Source of the DNA: Ariolimax columbianus
Taxonomy: Eukaryota > Mollusca > Gastropoda > Stylommatophora > Arionidae
Length of the DNA stretch: 64,000 nucleotides
Direction: 5' to 3'
Assembly: GCA_036924085.1 (NCBI GenBank)
Contig: JAVGWX010000013.1
Location: 46,557,175-46,621,174, forward strand
Shown: positions 37,589 through 46,619 of the stretch, in pieces
How positions within the stretch are numbered: the first letter of the stretch is position 1
How the letters are laid out: the number at the start of each line of letters is the position of its first letter
The notes under the pieces: generated by a model
Database searches by the model: none
Told to the model about the DNA's origin: nothing
The model's input: only the letters and a program-made list of their open reading frames with translations
Program-made: the position numbers and the translations under genes

Positions 37589-37650
37589 TTAAAGTTCTGG
37601 AACTTTTAAAAAATCTAGTACAGGCACAACAGCCTTTAAAACGTCATATG

Positions 37651-37697
37651 GATGGGTAGGGGACGGCGTGGGCTAGTGGTTATGTGACACAGCTCAC
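37651..37697 (+). mobile_element. SINE family B, 5' tRNA-like head (part 1)
   Basis: Contains ggcgtgggctagtggtta, which looks like a Pol III A box in a tRNA-derived SINE. It ends in GACACAGCTCAC, where a LINE has inserted. The SINE resumes at 38619. Confidence 0.65.
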
Positions 37698-38606
37698 TGC
37701 TTGTTCTAATTTTGACCTTACTGTAAACACCAAGAAAATTGAGGTAATGTTTCTAGCTGCAACTCGGGAGCCCTACCACAAACCAGGTGTCACTATGCAG
37801 GAGCAACGCCTAAAAGCAGTTGATAGCTTTACCTAACTTAGCAGTACCCTCACCAGAGAAGGAAATATTGACTCTGAGGTCCACAACAGGATTTTCAAGG
37901 CGAGTGCTGCTTTAGGAAGACTAAAAGAAACTGTTTGGGACTGGCAGGGAATAAGTGTTGTTACTAAGATTAGTGTGTATCGTGCTGTTGTGCTAACCGC
38001 CCTTTTGTACGCATGCGAAACATGGACATTCTATAGCAGACATGTCAGGAAACTTAATCATTTCCATGTAAACTGTCTCCGCAGACTGCTCAGGATCGGT
38101 TGGCAGGAGAGAGTGCCCAACTCTGAAGTCCTCAGCAGGGCTAGACTCTCTGGTATCCATACGCTGGTACAGAGAGCCCAGATCAGATGGACAGGGCATG
38201 TTGTTCGCATGTCAGATGAGCACCTCCCTAAACAACTGTTGTACAGTGAGCTCATGACAGGACAGCACTCGCAGAGGGGATAAAAGAAATGATACAAAGA
38301 CACTCTAAAAGTTTCTTTGAAAGGTTTCTCCATTGATGTTGCTGACTGGGAGATGCTTGTTCCGAACTGCTTAGCCTAGCGCACTGCCGTCACACATGGT
38401 GCTTGCACCGCTGACCAGAGGACTATCACGAGAGGCAAAATGTGAGCTACACGAAAGGAAAGAATGCAAGACTGCCCAACTAAAAATTCTGTTCACGTGT
38501 GCTCTATGTGCAGTTGAGTTTGTATCGCTCAAATTGGACTGTACAGCCACGTCTGAATAAACACTGTCGCCATTATTACTTGTGATGAGCAACTAACTAG
38601 CTAACT
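37698..38606 (+). mobile_element. 5'-truncated LINE inserted into a SINE
   Basis: A 909-bp insertion bounded by a perfect 12-bp direct repeat GACACAGCTCAC (37686-37697 and 38607-38618). The + strand encodes, with stops, the C-terminal half of a non-LTR reverse transcriptase. It has a region with 'YACETWTFY', a 102-codon open part (37975-38283) with RWTGHVVRMSDEHLPK, then a basic/aromatic tail. Near the end is a Cys/His stretch like the C2H2 finger often found at the end of this LINE type. The 3' end is a short aactaactagctaact repeat. Early codons carry a TAG (near 37833). It is dead on arrival: no endonuclease and no RT palm. Confidence 0.85.
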
Positions 38607-38618
38607 GACACAGCTCAC

Positions 38619-38835
38619 AACACGAAGGTGTTGGGTTCGCTCCACATCACAGCACCGGCCGTCACCCCGGGGAAGCAAACCCTTAGAAAATGCAGAAGGA
38701 AGCAGACCCTTATATAAAATGCATGCCGAAGTCGGATATACTAGGCCGCGAGGCGGTTAAATAAAAACATAGTGCAACACACACCGCCTTGGGGAGGGAA
38801 TAGTGAAATATGGCAAACGCACACAAAAAATAAAA
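38619..38835 (+). mobile_element. SINE family B, body (part 2)
   Basis: Continues the SINE head at 37651. A B-box-like gggttcgctcc near 38633 follows directly after the LINE's target duplication. It then runs through a ccccggggaagcaaaccctt block, a gaagtcggat core and an A-rich tail. A second copy lacking the head is at 57301-57465. Confidence 0.75.
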
Positions 38836-39276
38836 TATGGATGGGCAGTTCGGTTTATGAAGCGACATAGTCTCTCAGTTCGTCGAAGAACTACTATCGT
38901 GCAGCATCTTCCAGAAGAGTGATGACAAGGAATCCCAAAATACCTAAAATGCAGATGTTGTGTACCTATCTCTGTTTGTTATTACCATTACTTACAGTAT
39001 TTTAACAAATGTTTCATCAAATAAAATCACGATGCATATACAAATTTTCATTCAACCTTACAATTTTGGGTTGAATCAAGCACCAGTGCGTATTATATGC
39101 GAGTCTTTTTCCATAATCACTTAGCAGAGTAATCTAAGGTATAACTCAAACATCCCACCTCTCCTTAGAGCATGGGGGTACAATATTGAAACACCTTTGC
39201 TCCTATTGAAAAGAAAAAAACACACATATGATAATAATATTGCATGTACATTAGAGATAAATAAAATAAAGCTTAC
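38836..39276. other. Intronic sequence downstream of the last recognised ARID4 exon
   Basis: AT-rich sequence. I searched it for the continuation of ARID4 on the minus strand and found none. No transposon was recognised. Confidence 0.5.
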
Positions 39277-39504
39277 AATTTTGAGTCCTTGAAAGATCGT
39301 ACAAGAATCTGATCTCTGTTTTTCACTTCATTGAGACTGTTAGCATCTGGCAACACAACCAAAGCAGGCATAACTGAACCTTTACGACTGGGAAAGTCAA
39401 CCAGCATAAGTTTGCCAACGAGTTCTTGGTGACGACCACGATACATTGCCCGACGTGGTGATTCTTCTTCCTCTGACTCAATCGCACCATCATCACTTTC
39501 GTCA
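39277..39504 (-). CDS. ARID4: ARID4 exon: acidic linker plus RBB1NT domain (partial gene)
   Basis: A 228-nt exon between a good acceptor (cttttctcaccag, AG at 39506-39505) and donor (GTAAGC starting at 39276). It begins by completing a GA|T codon and ends with TT of a split codon, so both ends are phase 2. It encodes an acidic/serine stretch (DESDDGAIESEEEES) and then about 45 residues with PALVVLPD and DQILVRSFKDSK. From memory, the ARID4A/ARID4B RBB1NT domain has PALVISPS and DQCLVRSFIDSKF at the same place. ARID4 proteins are nuclear Rb-binding, Sin3/HDAC-associated chromatin regulators. The next exon downstream was not found in 1-39276. No stop or frameshift is present. Confidence 0.88.
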
Positions 39505-40150
39505 CTGGTGAGAAAAGAATGATATTGTAACTGTGGTTTTTCAATCAAACATTTAAAAAAAGAAGGCATTCCTCACTCATGGCGTCACCTTATGTTGTTG
39601 TATGCTGACAATGAGTAAGGGTGTTAAGTGGCGAGTTGCAGTAGCTTTGCTCACATCCAGAGTTGCTGATGAAGGTGAACATCGATCCTCTAGGTGGTTA
39701 TGCTATGCTTGGCTTTATCTGTGTGTCGCTCACTACTACAGGGATCATGTCGAACCCAACCTTGTTAATCAGGCTGTCATGATCAGTCTATTTTCCGGGA
39801 GAACTGCATGGAGATAGGGTTCTTGGTAAGTATATTTTGCCTGATCCTGACTATCATTATCCGATCAGTATGTTTTGCCTGACCAGACAATAGTCTCTTC
39901 TCATGTGGGGGACCGGAGAAGACCTGAAACGCAGTTTCCTTTGTAAACCTCACCGGGCTAGAAGAATAGCATCAGTTGATCAAAGACGAAGAAGAAGTCC
40001 CTTCTCCCCTCAACTTCACCTTAATGTAACATAAGAACTTGTTTGCCCCAATAAACCAAAGAGCTATACTGCAGGTAGCATAGTTACCAGTAGTCTCCAA
40101 TGCCTTTTCCTCTTCTTCTGATTCCCCAGGAAAACGAGTTATTCACTAAT
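39505..40150. other. Intron sequence, mostly unassigned
   Basis: Lies between ARID4 exons. The segment 39840-40000 ends in a short gacgaagaagaag run, like the GAA tail of the LINE and SINEs nearby, and may be a small SINE; the evidence is weak. Nothing else is recognised. Confidence 0.35.
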
Positions 40151-40870
40151 TTATTATGGGGCGACTGTAAGGCAGACCCATAGGTGCTCAGTTCCTCTCA
40201 AAAAATGGCGAAGAGTGTAGATACTGATGGTTCCTGCAGTTTGCTGGTTGTACACACTCCTGCTCCACTCAGGTGCCCCTCTCTGCTGGACCAACATATG
40301 ATTTCAAAATCTTGCAATCTGTTCATCTCCTGCAGTGTCTTCATCCGAAAAGTGACCACTGATCAACTTCAAAATGCCACCTATATTCATTGCCAATGTC
40401 CACACTGAGGGTGCCCATGAGGCCAGCATGTCAGCTCTTTCATTCCAGTTAACCCCAGCATGGCCAGCTCTTTCATTCCAGTAAAACCCAGCATGGCCAG
40501 GACAGTAGATTCACACAAGTTCTTGTAGGCTCGAGGCATTTATATCCCCTATCCACTTATGCTACGGCCCAGACCTGCACTTTTCAAAACACAGATTGAG
40601 AGAGACGATTATGGCTCTCATTAAAGAGACCCAGAAAGCCACCTCAGAGCCAAAGTCACTGCCTCGATCTCTATTTTGGTACTGGATGTTGTCAAGTATG
40701 CACCGCACCTCTCAGCAACAACCATGCCTCACTCTAGCAGAGAGGCCCCAACTGGCGTTCTTACCCCATAGCACAGATCCATCTATGTTTATGACAGCAT
40801 CAGAATTCTGAATGAGAATAAAGTCTGTAGTGAAAAGATAGGTTCAGGTTTAAATATGGGGTACTGTTTC
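40150..40870 (-). pseudogene. LINE RNase H domain relic with an internal 33-bp duplication
   Basis: The minus strand encodes, in pieces, an RNase H of a non-LTR retrotransposon. There is a DGSVLWG-like catalytic Asp region near 40780-40810. The end of the fold has the pattern CPGHAGxxxNERADMLASWAP near 40435-40510, where the HAG...NERA part occurs twice because of a 33-bp in-frame tandem duplication (40432-40497). Stops and slips break the frame elsewhere. No upstream RT is attached. Located in an ARID4 intron, same strand. Confidence 0.65.
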
Positions 40871-40919
40871 TAGAGCCGTCTTTTTAAACTCAGTAGCCTA
40901 CTATAAGCTCAGACAATTT

Positions 40920-41990
40920 TTTATTGATTGATTCACCCATTCATTCCAAGTAACTCATAGGGCCACCAAAACAGCTGGACCGATTACAGTATGCCTGTAG
41001 TTAGTTAGGTTTTCTTTCCACTTGTGCTGTTTAGCGTCGTGGGGAGCTTGAGTCATCTATCCTGCGCCAAGTGCATTGCGTCGGTCAATGTGAGCCCTTG
41101 TCGTTGCACAATCACTCTAATGTCATCTATCCAGCTACCTCGCGGCCGCACCCTTGCCCTGTAGCCAGATCTACCAGCATTGAAAGCCATCAGTGGAAGA
41201 TGATGAGGGTGCATTCTCATGAGATGACCAAACCAACTTATTTTCTGCCTGGAAATGTATTCGGCACAAGACGTAGTTCCGACTATACTTCGAATGTCGT
41301 CATTCCGCATTCTGTCTCTTCTGGTAACACTGATGACTTTCCTCACACACTTCATTTCACAAGTCGAAATTCTGCTCTCGCACGCCCTTGACAGAGGCCA
41401 TGTTTGGCACTGGTAGCACAAAATCGGCATAAATATACTGTTTATCAGCTGTTGCTTTGTTGCCAAACTAATGCTCGGGTGTCTAGGCAATGGGAACAGC
41501 TGATAAGTCACCACAGATGCTTTCTGACACCTTATCTCGATTTCCCTGTTGATCCTACCATCTGCCGAAAAAATACTGCCCAAATATTTTAACTCATGGA
41601 CCTGTTGAAGAGCAATATCATTTAGACTTATCTTGAGTGGCCCATGAGTTCTACTGATCATCATAGTTTCTGTTTTGTTCTCGCTAATTCGCATTTTGTA
41701 TTTAGCACAGGTAGTCGCAAGCGCGTTCATGTGGTTTTGCAGTTTGTTTTCATCGTCGTACAGCAAGCACTGATCATATGTAAAGAGTATTTCGTGTATG
41801 AGTTATGTTCTGCTTCAGATGTCTCAATTTGACCAGTCTCTGGTGCGATTTTGTCCATATAGATGTTAAACAACAGAGGAGAAAGCACACACCCTTGTCT
41901 CACGGCGGTAGTGATTTCAAAACCATCTGTGACACCATCAGTCGTTCTGACGACGTTTGTACTCGAACAGTATGCCTGTATTCAAGAATT
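40920..41990 (-). pseudogene. RTE-like LINE: RT motif to C terminus
   Basis: 41053-41766 is open for 237 codons and holds the C-terminal half of a non-LTR reverse transcriptase: NKTETMMISR, LKYLGSIFSADG, SIFMPILCYQCQTW, ISWFGHLMRM and a PRGSWIDDI tail. Upstream, 41820-41990 encodes a clear RT block (TAVRQGCVLSPLLFNIYMD) in another frame. The catalytic YADD box between them is damaged: the codons around 41765-41785 read TYDQ. The 3' end is followed by ttgattgatt-type repeats near 40925, as in RTE tails. 5' truncated. Confidence 0.75.
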
Positions 41991-42096
41991 TTCTGTGGTT
42001 GGTCCTACAGCAACAGTTTTTATATAATGAGGTAGGTTGTTGGCCCCATGCCAGGCAGTGACCACATGCTTATAATGTTGGCAATAAATATGGAAT
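41991..42096. other. Short unassigned spacer between opposed LINE fragments
   Basis: No feature recognised. The two LINE fragments on either side lie on opposite strands and meet 5' end to 5' end here. Confidence 0.4.
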
Positions 42097-42776
42097 ATGC
42101 TCCCCATACAAAAGACAAAAATAATTAGGGTCAATGCAGCAAACACAGAACCAATCAGGCTGAGAGGAAGGCCACTGGAAGAGGTAGAGGTATTTACATA
42201 CCTAGGAAGTATCATCAACAAGGAAGCAGGGACAGACGAGGATATAAAAACAAGGATACAAAAAGCAAGAGCTGCATTCGGAATGTTGAAACCAAGATGG
42301 AACTCCAAGGAAACAAGAAGGAAGACAAAAATAAGGATTTTCAATTCAAATGTGAAGCCAGTCCTGATGTATGGAACAGAAACCTGGAGAATGGCCAAAG
42401 GCAATGACAGGAGACTGCAGGGTTTTGTCAACAGATGTCTGAGAAAGATTTTTGGTATAAAATGGTTTGACAAAGTTACAAACGACAGACTGTGGGAGAG
42501 AGCGGGACAAGGTAAATTGTAACAGGAAATCTTAGGAAAAAGTGGCGATGGATGGGTCATACATTTAGAAAATCCCGGGCAAACATCACCAGGTAATCCC
42601 TGTCATGGAACCCCCAGGGAAGGAGAGGCATAGGCAAACTAAGGAATACATAGAGACAAGATTTGGGGGCGGAAGTAAAGAAACAGGAAAAAACTGGAAG
42701 GAAGTGGAAAAGATTGCACAAGACAGAGCTGCTAGGCGAGGGTTGATTGATGGCCTATACATCCCTGGGTGATAGA
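42097..42776 (+). pseudogene. RTE-like LINE, C-terminal RT fragment
   Basis: 42097-42522 is open for 141 codons with EVFTYLGSIINKEAGTDED, KTKIRIFNSNVKPVLMYG and RCLRKIFGIKWFDKVTND, the standard layout of an RTE/BovB-type RT C terminus. After one frameshift it continues to about 42776 (KWRWMGHTFRKS..., SWNPQGRRGIG..., a GLIDGLYIPG-like end) with TAA/TAG codons. Reverse transcriptase palm and endonuclease are absent. It is unrelated in detail to the minus-strand fragment at 40920-41990. Confidence 0.8.
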
Positions 42777-42839
42777 AGGCGAAAGAAATGCTGCCCATAT
42801 ACAAAACCATTGCCTCCATTAAAACTACAAACAAGTTGA

Positions 42840-43879
42840 CAGGGACAGATTTGATATACTCACAGACAAGCTTTGGGAGAACAGCAACACATGAAGCAGT
42901 AGTATGAGAACAATGGTTGGAAGCCTTAATAAAGTTGTTCTGTAAGCAACACATGTGCAAGGAAGAATTACAAATCCTACTGCAGAAAATAATTACAAAA
43001 GCTCAATGGCAAATTATTAGATTCAAGAAACACAGCAGAGAGGAAACATGATCAGCTGAAGGAAATACATTGCTCTCAAAGGAATCACTAAAAATACAAA
43101 ACATTATTTGCATCAGTCAACAGGAGGTAGCATGAAAGAACAAACTGAAAAACTCAACCTAGGTTCCAAAGGAAACAAACTTTTGAAACTAGTTAGAGCC
43201 CTGAACAATGAAGGATCTTACACAGAACAGATTACAATCAAGCAGGGTGATCATATGCTAACAGGAATAAAAGTTGCAACTGCATTTAACTTAACGTATT
43301 TATACTGGTTTAGAAAACATTTATGGAACACTATGCTAGCCACATTGAAGTCACAACAGACCATAACAACAACAAAAACCATCCTTGATGAACAAAAGAT
43401 CCATAACAAAACACATATTGTAGCATAAGAGCGTAAGATGGCTAATTTAACAATGGATGAAATTTTAATGACAATGAAACCACTACAGAACAAGAAATCA
43501 CCAGGTAAGAATGGGAGAATAAATTAAATACTGATATGTCTTGGCATAAAGACCAAAATAATAAGATCATGGCAGCCCTAAACTGCAGTTACAAAAAGGG
43601 AATTATACTGCGGACATGGACGGAGGCCATATTGACACAAATTCAGAGGAATAATAAAGACTTAACAAACCAAAATGGTTACAGGCCCATCAGTTTACTT
43701 AGTTGAGTGGGAAAACTGATGGAACACATGATAAATACCAGACTGATGTGGCACTTAGAAGAAAAATAACTCCTAATTCCACAGCAAGTTGGATTCAGAC
43801 AATGGTGATCAACTTAAGATCAGATCAGCCACATTGCTCGGGAAATTGAAGAAGATACCCTCAAAGAAAAAGATATTGG
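42840..43879 (+). pseudogene. I-group LINE relic, RT N-terminal part (first half)
   Basis: A decayed copy of the same LINE family as 50099-53990. Matching landmarks include KKSPGKNG, NGYRPISLLS, GKLMEHMINTRLMWHLE, FRQW.S and the repeated glutamate/lysine stretch before VWVDLEKA. Here they occur on the + strand in several frames with stops. The only long frame is 43108-43428. The copy stops abruptly at about 43875 and resumes at 44236, because another LINE end sits inside it. Confidence 0.75.
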
Positions 43880-44235
43880 CTGGGAGGGATTCATAACCAA
43901 CAAAGCAATTAGAGAAGTCACAAATCAACAATATGTTTCATCACTCATTAGGAAAAAACGGTGGTCATACATCGGACATTTTCTTAGAATAGACAGCAAC
44001 AGACTCCCTCTGAAAGTGCTTATGTGGTCACCATCTGGCAGCAGGAAAAGAGGCAGACTGAAAGAAACTCAATAGAACAATTGTCAGAGAGGGTTCCACT
44101 ATGGGCTTGAACAATATTCATGAACTGAAAAGAGTGACGTCACACAGATCAAACTGGAGAGCACTGGTTTCTGTCTTATAAACCATGTTTGGCACTTAAA
44201 GAAAATTGATTGATTAATTGATCGATTGATTGATT
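43880..44235 (+). mobile_element. Nested RTE-like LINE 3' end with (ATTG)n tail
   Basis: A foreign segment between the two halves of the I-group RT. It encodes an RTE-type C-terminal tail (RWSYIGHFLRIDSNRLP, SPSGSRKRGRLKET) and ends in an attgattgatt... repeat at about 44205-44235. This is a 5'-truncated insertion in the same orientation as the host element. Confidence 0.75.
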
Positions 44236-44530
44236 GAATGGTTTGGGTAGATTTAGAAAAAGCTTTAGATAAAGAATGGACAGATTGATTGAACGTCAAG
44301 CTGCGAAGAAGTCAGGAAGTTTTATGGGGAAATGTACAAATGGGTCCGTCACTATCTCGAGAACATAACTGCCAGAACAAGTTCAAGGACAGACTAGCAC
44401 AAAGATTGTATCTAAGCAACGAGTGCACCAAGAGGGAGTTCTGTCCCCACATATTGTCCTCGCTTATACAAAGGATATAATAGAGAATTGTCTCCAAAGT
44501 GCACATGGCTTGATTTAACAGATGATTTAG
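44236..44530 (+). pseudogene. I-group LINE relic, RT continuation (second half)
   Basis: Resumes at VWVDLEKALDKEW, equivalent to AVWLDLEKAFEKVW in the LINE at 50099-53990. It then has KLRRSQE and a degraded LSP...Y.KDIIEN block that precedes the catalytic box. It fades out by about 44530. Confidence 0.7.
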
Positions 44531-44794
44531 TCTAGTGGAACTCTGGAAAATAAACCTTACAACAGCATATATATTTGTATGCAGCATAATCAAACATCAT
44601 TTGAGGTAGTAGACAAAGACATGGTGGTTTACCTTTATAGCGCATCTTAATAGACTCAAACACTAGAGCAAAGTAGACCCGCAGTCTGTTAATGCACTCA
44701 GGTCTATTTATGTTATTATCGTTAAACATACTTTTGCCTGTAATGCTTGTTAAACTATCAGTGATAACAGAAAGCAGATTTACTGTTCACATAC

Positions 44795-44877
44795 TCATTT
44801 TTCCGTTTAGCTTTCTTGTTATGCAAAACTGGAGTGCCAAAATGCTCAGGATGTGACAGAGGCAAGTTGTCCAGAGT
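44795..44877 (-). CDS. ARID4: ARID4 exon (partial gene)
   Basis: An 83-nt exon. The acceptor is gatttttacag (AG at 44879-44878) and the donor is GTATGTG starting at 44794. It starts in phase 0 and ends with GA of a split codon, which the T at 39504 completes. It encodes TLDNLPLSHPEHFGTPV plus a basic tail (KKAKRKN). From memory, the ARID4A segment at this position reads TLDQLPLTNPEHFGTPV. This links the Tudor-like region to the acidic linker before RBB1NT. No disruption is seen. Confidence 0.9.
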
Positions 44878-44880
44878 CTG

Positions 44881-45590
44881 TAAAAATCAATGAACTGATG
44901 TGAACTGATGCATTCAATTGAGAAAAAAAAGGCAGGTTAAAAACAATTAGACAACTAACAAAATTAAATATACACATATAAGAAGTGTGTATTTGTCCAG
45001 GCAAACCTATTATAAGCTTGCATGTGTGGTCTGGTGCCTATCAGAATGTAGCATTACCGATAAAATCTGAAGACGTGGATTGCGTGGATGCTCAACTAGT
45101 ATCATACTGGCAGGCCGACTACCAAACTAGCAATTAAACCTCTCCAGCTCGTAGATGCCAAAATCGGTTGCACTAAAACCTAAAATTGTCGCCAACTATG
45201 ACCAAAACCGACTTCTGAAACATGAGTCTGTATTCTGTGATTTAGTTTGTGGAATTTCATTTTTTTAAATTGCTCTACATGATGGTGATGTCCATACCTG
45301 CCACAATTAACGTTTAACTGTAAGGTTATTTCCAATAGGTAGACATTTGTGAAAGTAATGTTTGAGATGAATCATTTATCATGATGAAAGTTGGGCTTCA
45401 ATGATTTATTATTTGATCAGTCCAATGATGACACATCAGGATTTTTCGTACATGCTCAATTCAAACTTTGACTGGAACAGGTAATATGACAAATGTGTGT
45501 AAAAAAATTGACGCATAAATCGGCAAAATACATAACTTTACGTTTTTATACTGGTTTCTGAGACTTTGCAGTCTGTAAACAACCAGTTTC
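44881..45590. other. ARID4 intron, unassigned
   Basis: AT-rich intron sequence with no recognised element. Confidence 0.45.
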
Positions 45591-45599
45591 ATTTACATT

Positions 45600-46454
45600 T
45601 TCTTGCTCTAATTTTCTCTCTCATGGATCAAGGTGGACCAATGGATAGTGAGTCACCCATCTGTGGCATCATGAATGTTGGATGCAAGGAAGTTGGACCA
45701 GAGCGCTGTTGGTCGTCCCCGTGGTCGCTTCTTGTCTCTAGGGTACCATATTGCTGTTGCTGTGCTTCAATGATCGTCTGTTCTTTGCAGGGAGTGGCCT
45801 GCCCAGCGATGTTTTATGTTTGTTCTTGTCTGCATAAATAAATGCATCTTCCACCAGGGACAATTGGCGTCTGTCAGAGCTATGTAGATCTTTCACCAGG
45901 GACAATTGGCGTCTGTCAGAGTTATGTAGACCTTTCACCAGGGACAATTGGCGTCTGTCAGAGTTATGTAGACCTTTCACCAGGGACAATTGGCGTCTGT
46001 CAGAGCTATGTAGATCTTTCACCAGGGACAATTGGCGTCTGTCAGAGTTATGTAGACCTTTCACCAGGGACAATTGGCGTCTGTCAGAGTTATGTAGACC
46101 TTTCACCAGGGACAATTGGCGTCTGTCAGAGTTATGTAGACCTTTCACCAGGGACAATTGGCGTCTGTCAGAGTTATGTAGACCTTTCACCAGGGACAAT
46201 TGGCGTCTATCAGAGTTATGTAGACCTTGCGTGCACTGACTATGAAGCATGAGGATTAACATGCGTCTCAAGAGAGTGAGGCTTGGGTCACTCTGAGTTT
46301 GGACTCCATCTCCTTCGTGAATGCCCATGTTTCCGTCGTGTAGCCCATTGCAGGAAGTACTGGAGTTGAAGAGAGAGGTGCGGAGGCTCTGGTCGTGGAT
46401 GTTGTCCTGTACAGGCTTTATCGAAGAGAAAAGCCACCTCAACCCACGCGGCAC
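45600..46454 (-). pseudogene. LINE RT C-terminal fragment containing a coding-derived minisatellite
   Basis: The minus strand from 46454 shows RGLRWLFSSIKPVQDN, RTSLFNSST and later SLVEDAFIYADKNK and LKHSNSNMVP. These match the order of the related fragment at 62137-62868 (VFSSIN, CTSFFNST, SLVNDAVIYADK, MEHGDSNLVP). Between them lies a nine-fold 14-residue repeat. A frameshift follows FNSST. The element lacks endonuclease and palm. It sits in an ARID4 intron on the same strand as the gene. Confidence 0.75.
45852..46229. repeat. 42-bp minisatellite, nine copies, derived from LINE coding sequence
   Basis: Nine exact-period copies starting at 45852, 45894, 45936 and so on to 46188. On the minus strand each encodes the 14 residues GLHNSDRRQLSLVK with few variants. 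The single-copy counterpart exists in the related LINE near 62390-62430 (LHNSDIQPLSLV), so the array arose by tandem amplification of one LINE segment. 42 bp keeps the frame. Confidence 0.92.
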
Positions 46455-46599
46455 CGTCTTGTCACCTCCAGGTTTAGGTCGTTCTGCATGATGAGCAGGC
46501 GTCCAAGTTAGATGTACTCGTCAACGTCGCCCAGTCCCTCCATCGAGGATGCTGTACTAGTATAACAAATAATACATCATTTCAATCCAAAGTACACCA

Positions 46600-46619
46600 T
46601 TAACCCTTTGAACCCGCGA
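46600..46619. repeat. Left TTAA target site and terminal inverted repeat of piggyBac
   Basis: TTAA at 46600-46603, followed by CCCTTTGAACCC. The right end (48828-48843) is the exact reverse complement over TTAA plus 12 bp. Confidence 0.92.
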
